Shown here: positions 13,162 through 14,790 of the stretch, piece by piece
How the letters are laid out: each line of letters opens with the position of its first letter
Numbering within the stretch: position 1 is the stretch's first letter
Assembly (NCBI GenBank): GCA_039812485.1
Contig: JBDIAP010000096.1
Coordinates: forward strand, 1 to 14,790
Source of the DNA: Kineosphaera sp039812485
GTDB lineage: Bacteria; Actinomycetota; Actinomycetes; Actinomycetales; Dermatophilaceae
Reading direction: 5' to 3'
Length of the DNA: 14,790 nucleotides
Translations under genes and position numbers: made by a program
Notes under the pieces: generated by a model
What the model saw: the letters and a program-made list of their open reading frames with translations, nothing else
Told to the model about the DNA's origin: nothing
Databases searched by the model: none

Positions 13162-14790
13162 TCACGAGACGAAGGACGCGTGCTTGAACCCGAAGGCGTC
13201 GCACGGCAGGTAGCGGTGGGGTTTCAGGCCGGTCACGAGGTTGGAGTAGGCGTCGACCTGGCGCTTGAAGCCCCAGATGATGTAGCCGCCGCGCTCGTAC
13301 TCGATCTGCTGCGCGTCGTGCTGGAGCTGCGTGCGCTTGGCCTCGTCGGTCTCCTTCGTCGCCTGGGCGATGAGCGCGGCGAACGTCGGGTCGTTCCAGT
13401 GCGTCTCGTTGTAGGGCGCGGTCTTCAGCGACGACGCGGCGACCTGCGGCAGGTAGTTGCGGGTGTTCCAGAAGTCCTGCGCGAAGTTCCACGACAGGTA
13501 GCGGTCGCCGTAGAAGGTGTTCGGGTCCGCCTTCGTGAGGCGCACCTGGACCCCGGCCGCGCGGGCCTGGTCGACGTAGAGATTCGCCGACTCGACGCCG
13601 CCCGCGCCGACGGCGGAGGAGGTCACGAGCTCGATCTGCAGGTCCGACTGGCCCGCGGCCTTGAGCAGCGACTTCGCCTGCTCGATGTCCTGCTGCCGCT
13701 GCGGCAGGTGCTTGGCGTAGGCCGGGTCGAACGGCGAGTAGAGGTCGTTGCCGAGGAAGCCGTAGCCGTTGAGCGCCTGGTCGATCATCTGCTGTCGGTC
13801 GACGATGAGCCGCATCGCCTGGCGCACCCGCACGTCGCTGAACGGGGCGACGTCGACCCGGATCGTGAAGGGCACCCAGGCCCCGGAGTCCGCGACGAGC
13901 GCCGAGGCGCCCTGCTGCGCGATGGTCCCGACGAGGTAGGAGGGCAGGTTGTCGACGCTCTGGACCTGTCCCGCGAGCAGAGCGTTGACCTTCGCGGCGT
14001 CGTCGACGAAGTCGTAGATGTAGAGCTCGTCGACATACGCCGGGGTGTCCCAGTAGGAGTCGTGCCGGCTGAAGCGCGAGAGCTGACCGGGCACGAACTG
14101 CTCGAATGTGAACGGCCCGGTGCCGACCGGCGTGGCGAGGTCGAAGTCGGTCGGGATGATGCCGACCGTGTACTCGGCGAGGAGCTGGTCGAGGATCGCG
14201 TAGGGCGTCTTGAGCGTGAGCTGGATGGTGCGCGGATCGACGATCTTGGAGTTCTTCAGGTCGAGGACCTCGGCGAGCTGGACGCCGCCGGGGGCCGTCT
14301 TCTTGGGATCGGTGACGATCGCCAGGGTGTGCATGACGTCGTCCGCGGTCACGGTCTTGCCGTGGTGGAATTCGACGCCCTGGCGCAGCCGCACCGTCCA
14401 GCTCAGCGCGTTCGCGTCGACCTCGACGCTCTCGGCGACGGCGGGCTCGATCTCGTACTGGTTGTTCCAGCGCAGGAGCGGCTCGTAGAGGTTGAGGCAC
14501 CGGGCGATGTCGGGATTGGTCACGGGGAAGTGCGGGTTGAGCGTGTCCTTGAGACCGCCGCCCGTGGCGCCGTGGCTGTAGACACCGCCCTTCTTGCGCG
14601 GCGCGTCGGCCGGGGCCGGCTTGGGCACGGCGGCGCAGCCGCTCAGCGAGGTGCCGAGGGCCGCGGCCCCGAGCAGGCTGGCTCCGCCGAGGCGCAGAAC
14701 CTCGCGCCGAGACAGGCCGAGACGACGGCCGACGTCGTCGGCCGTGCCGGCAGCGAACAGCTCGGACGCGGCACGGTCGAACCCACTAGG
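13162..14790 (-). CDS. Tat-exported lipoprotein solute-binding protein, DppA/OppA type (5' end outside window)
   Basis: Extracellular substrate receptor of the importer (SBP_bac_5 family). The frame is open through the right edge with no ATG, GTG or TTG between 14629 and 14790, so the N-terminus lies outside the window. A twin-arginine signal, S-R-R-E-V-L-R-L (14712-14689), is followed by a Gly/Ala/Leu-rich core. A lipobox L-S-G-C follows, with Cys encoded at 14637-14635. The mature part has about 490 residues. It begins G-G-V-Y-S-H-G and contains the family segments P-x-L-A-E-S-like AVAESVEV, LRQGVEFHHGKTVTADDV, GTGPFTFEQFVPGQ and VRQAMRLIVDRQQMI. The predicted Tat route implies export in folded form. 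The family binds peptides, nickel-chelates and opines among others; ligand cannot be read, but the downstream cdh genes suggest carnitine or a conjugate. First known gene of the array. Confidence 0.9.
   Translation of the reverse strand, partial: PSGFDRAASELFAAGTADDVGRRLGLSRREVLRLGGASLLGAAALGTSLSGCAAVPKPAPADAPRKKGGVYSHGATGGGLKDTLNPHFPVTNPDIARCLNLYEPLLRWNNQYEIEPAVAESVEVDANALSWTVRLRQGVEFHHGKTVTADDVMHTLAIVTDPKKTAPGGVQLAEVLDLKNSKIVDPRTIQLTLKTPYAILDQLLAEYTVGIIPTDFDLATPVGTGPFTFEQFVPGQLSRFSRHDSYWDTPAYVDELYIYDFVDDAAKVNALLAGQVQSVDNLPSYLVGTIAQQGASALVADSGAWVPFTIRVDVAPFSDVRVRQAMRLIVDRQQMIDQALNGYGFLGNDLYSPFDPAYAKHLPQRQQDIEQAKSLLKAAGQSDLQIELVTSSAVGAGGVESANLYVDQARAAGVQVRLTKADPNTFYGDRYLSWNFAQDFWNTRNYLPQVAASSLKTAPYNETHWNDPTFAALIAQATKETDEAKRTQLQHDAQQIEYERGGYIIWGFKRQVDAYSNLVTGLKPHRYLPCDAFGFKHASFVS

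Noticed and set aside
1470..14040. Many GCATAC/GACATAC words, meaning Tyr TAT codons placed before G in a genome that otherwise prefers TAC
   Set aside because: TACG also occurs many times in the same genes (for example in the permeases and the ATPase), and TAT before C or T is also found. It is at most a mild codon-context habit, and I cannot test its significance by eye.

Overview
The DNA is strongly GC-rich, with G/C at most third codon positions. It carries TAGGAT-type -10 boxes, a Tat/lipoprotein solute-binding protein and closely packed, overlapping genes. This fits a high-GC actinobacterium; a Micrococcales-like lineage is my guess from overall feel and is not demonstrated. Ten protein genes are supported, two of them cut by the window edges. 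I found no rRNA, tRNA, CRISPR array, insertion sequence or phage gene, and no stretch above 300 bases lacks a gene.

Left part (1-5764), apparently unrelated housekeeping and accessory genes. A secreted NlpC/P60 peptidase runs in from the left edge (+). It is followed by a low-molecular-weight protein tyrosine phosphatase (+) with its own TAGGAT promoter. Convergent to these is a large orphan gene (-) encoding a 1085-residue protein: a histidine-rich N-terminus, a probable beta-propeller and a PHP/DUF3604-like metallohydrolase domain. Divergent from it is a DMT/EamA-type membrane transporter (+) that lacks a recognisable start codon where one is expected.

Right part (14790 down to 5776, all on the minus strand): one long operon-like array. 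In transcription order it holds a Tat-exported lipoprotein solute-binding protein of the DppA/OppA type, two DppB/DppC-type permeases, a fused DppD-DppF double ATPase, a NylB/beta-lactamase-like serine hydrolase, and three enzymes I read as the carnitine degradation set: CdhC (dehydrocarnitine cleavage enzyme, BKACE family), CdhA (L-carnitine 3-dehydrogenase) and CdhB (betainyl-CoA thioesterase). Most junctions overlap or are separated by a few bases; the largest gaps are 91 nt (ATPase to serine hydrolase) and 39 nt (serine hydrolase to cdhC).

Working model (inference): the Dpp-type importer brings in carnitine or, more attractively, a carnitine ester or amide. The cytoplasmic serine hydrolase would release L-carnitine. 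CdhA oxidises it to 3-dehydrocarnitine, CdhC transfers with acetyl-CoA to give betainyl-CoA and acetoacetate, and CdhB releases glycine betaine. The known Pseudomonas cdh locus instead pairs these enzymes with a CaiX-type binding protein and an alpha/beta-hydrolase. The combination of peptide-type transporter and NylB-like hydrolase is therefore the most interesting thing in this window. Its promoter lies beyond the right edge.
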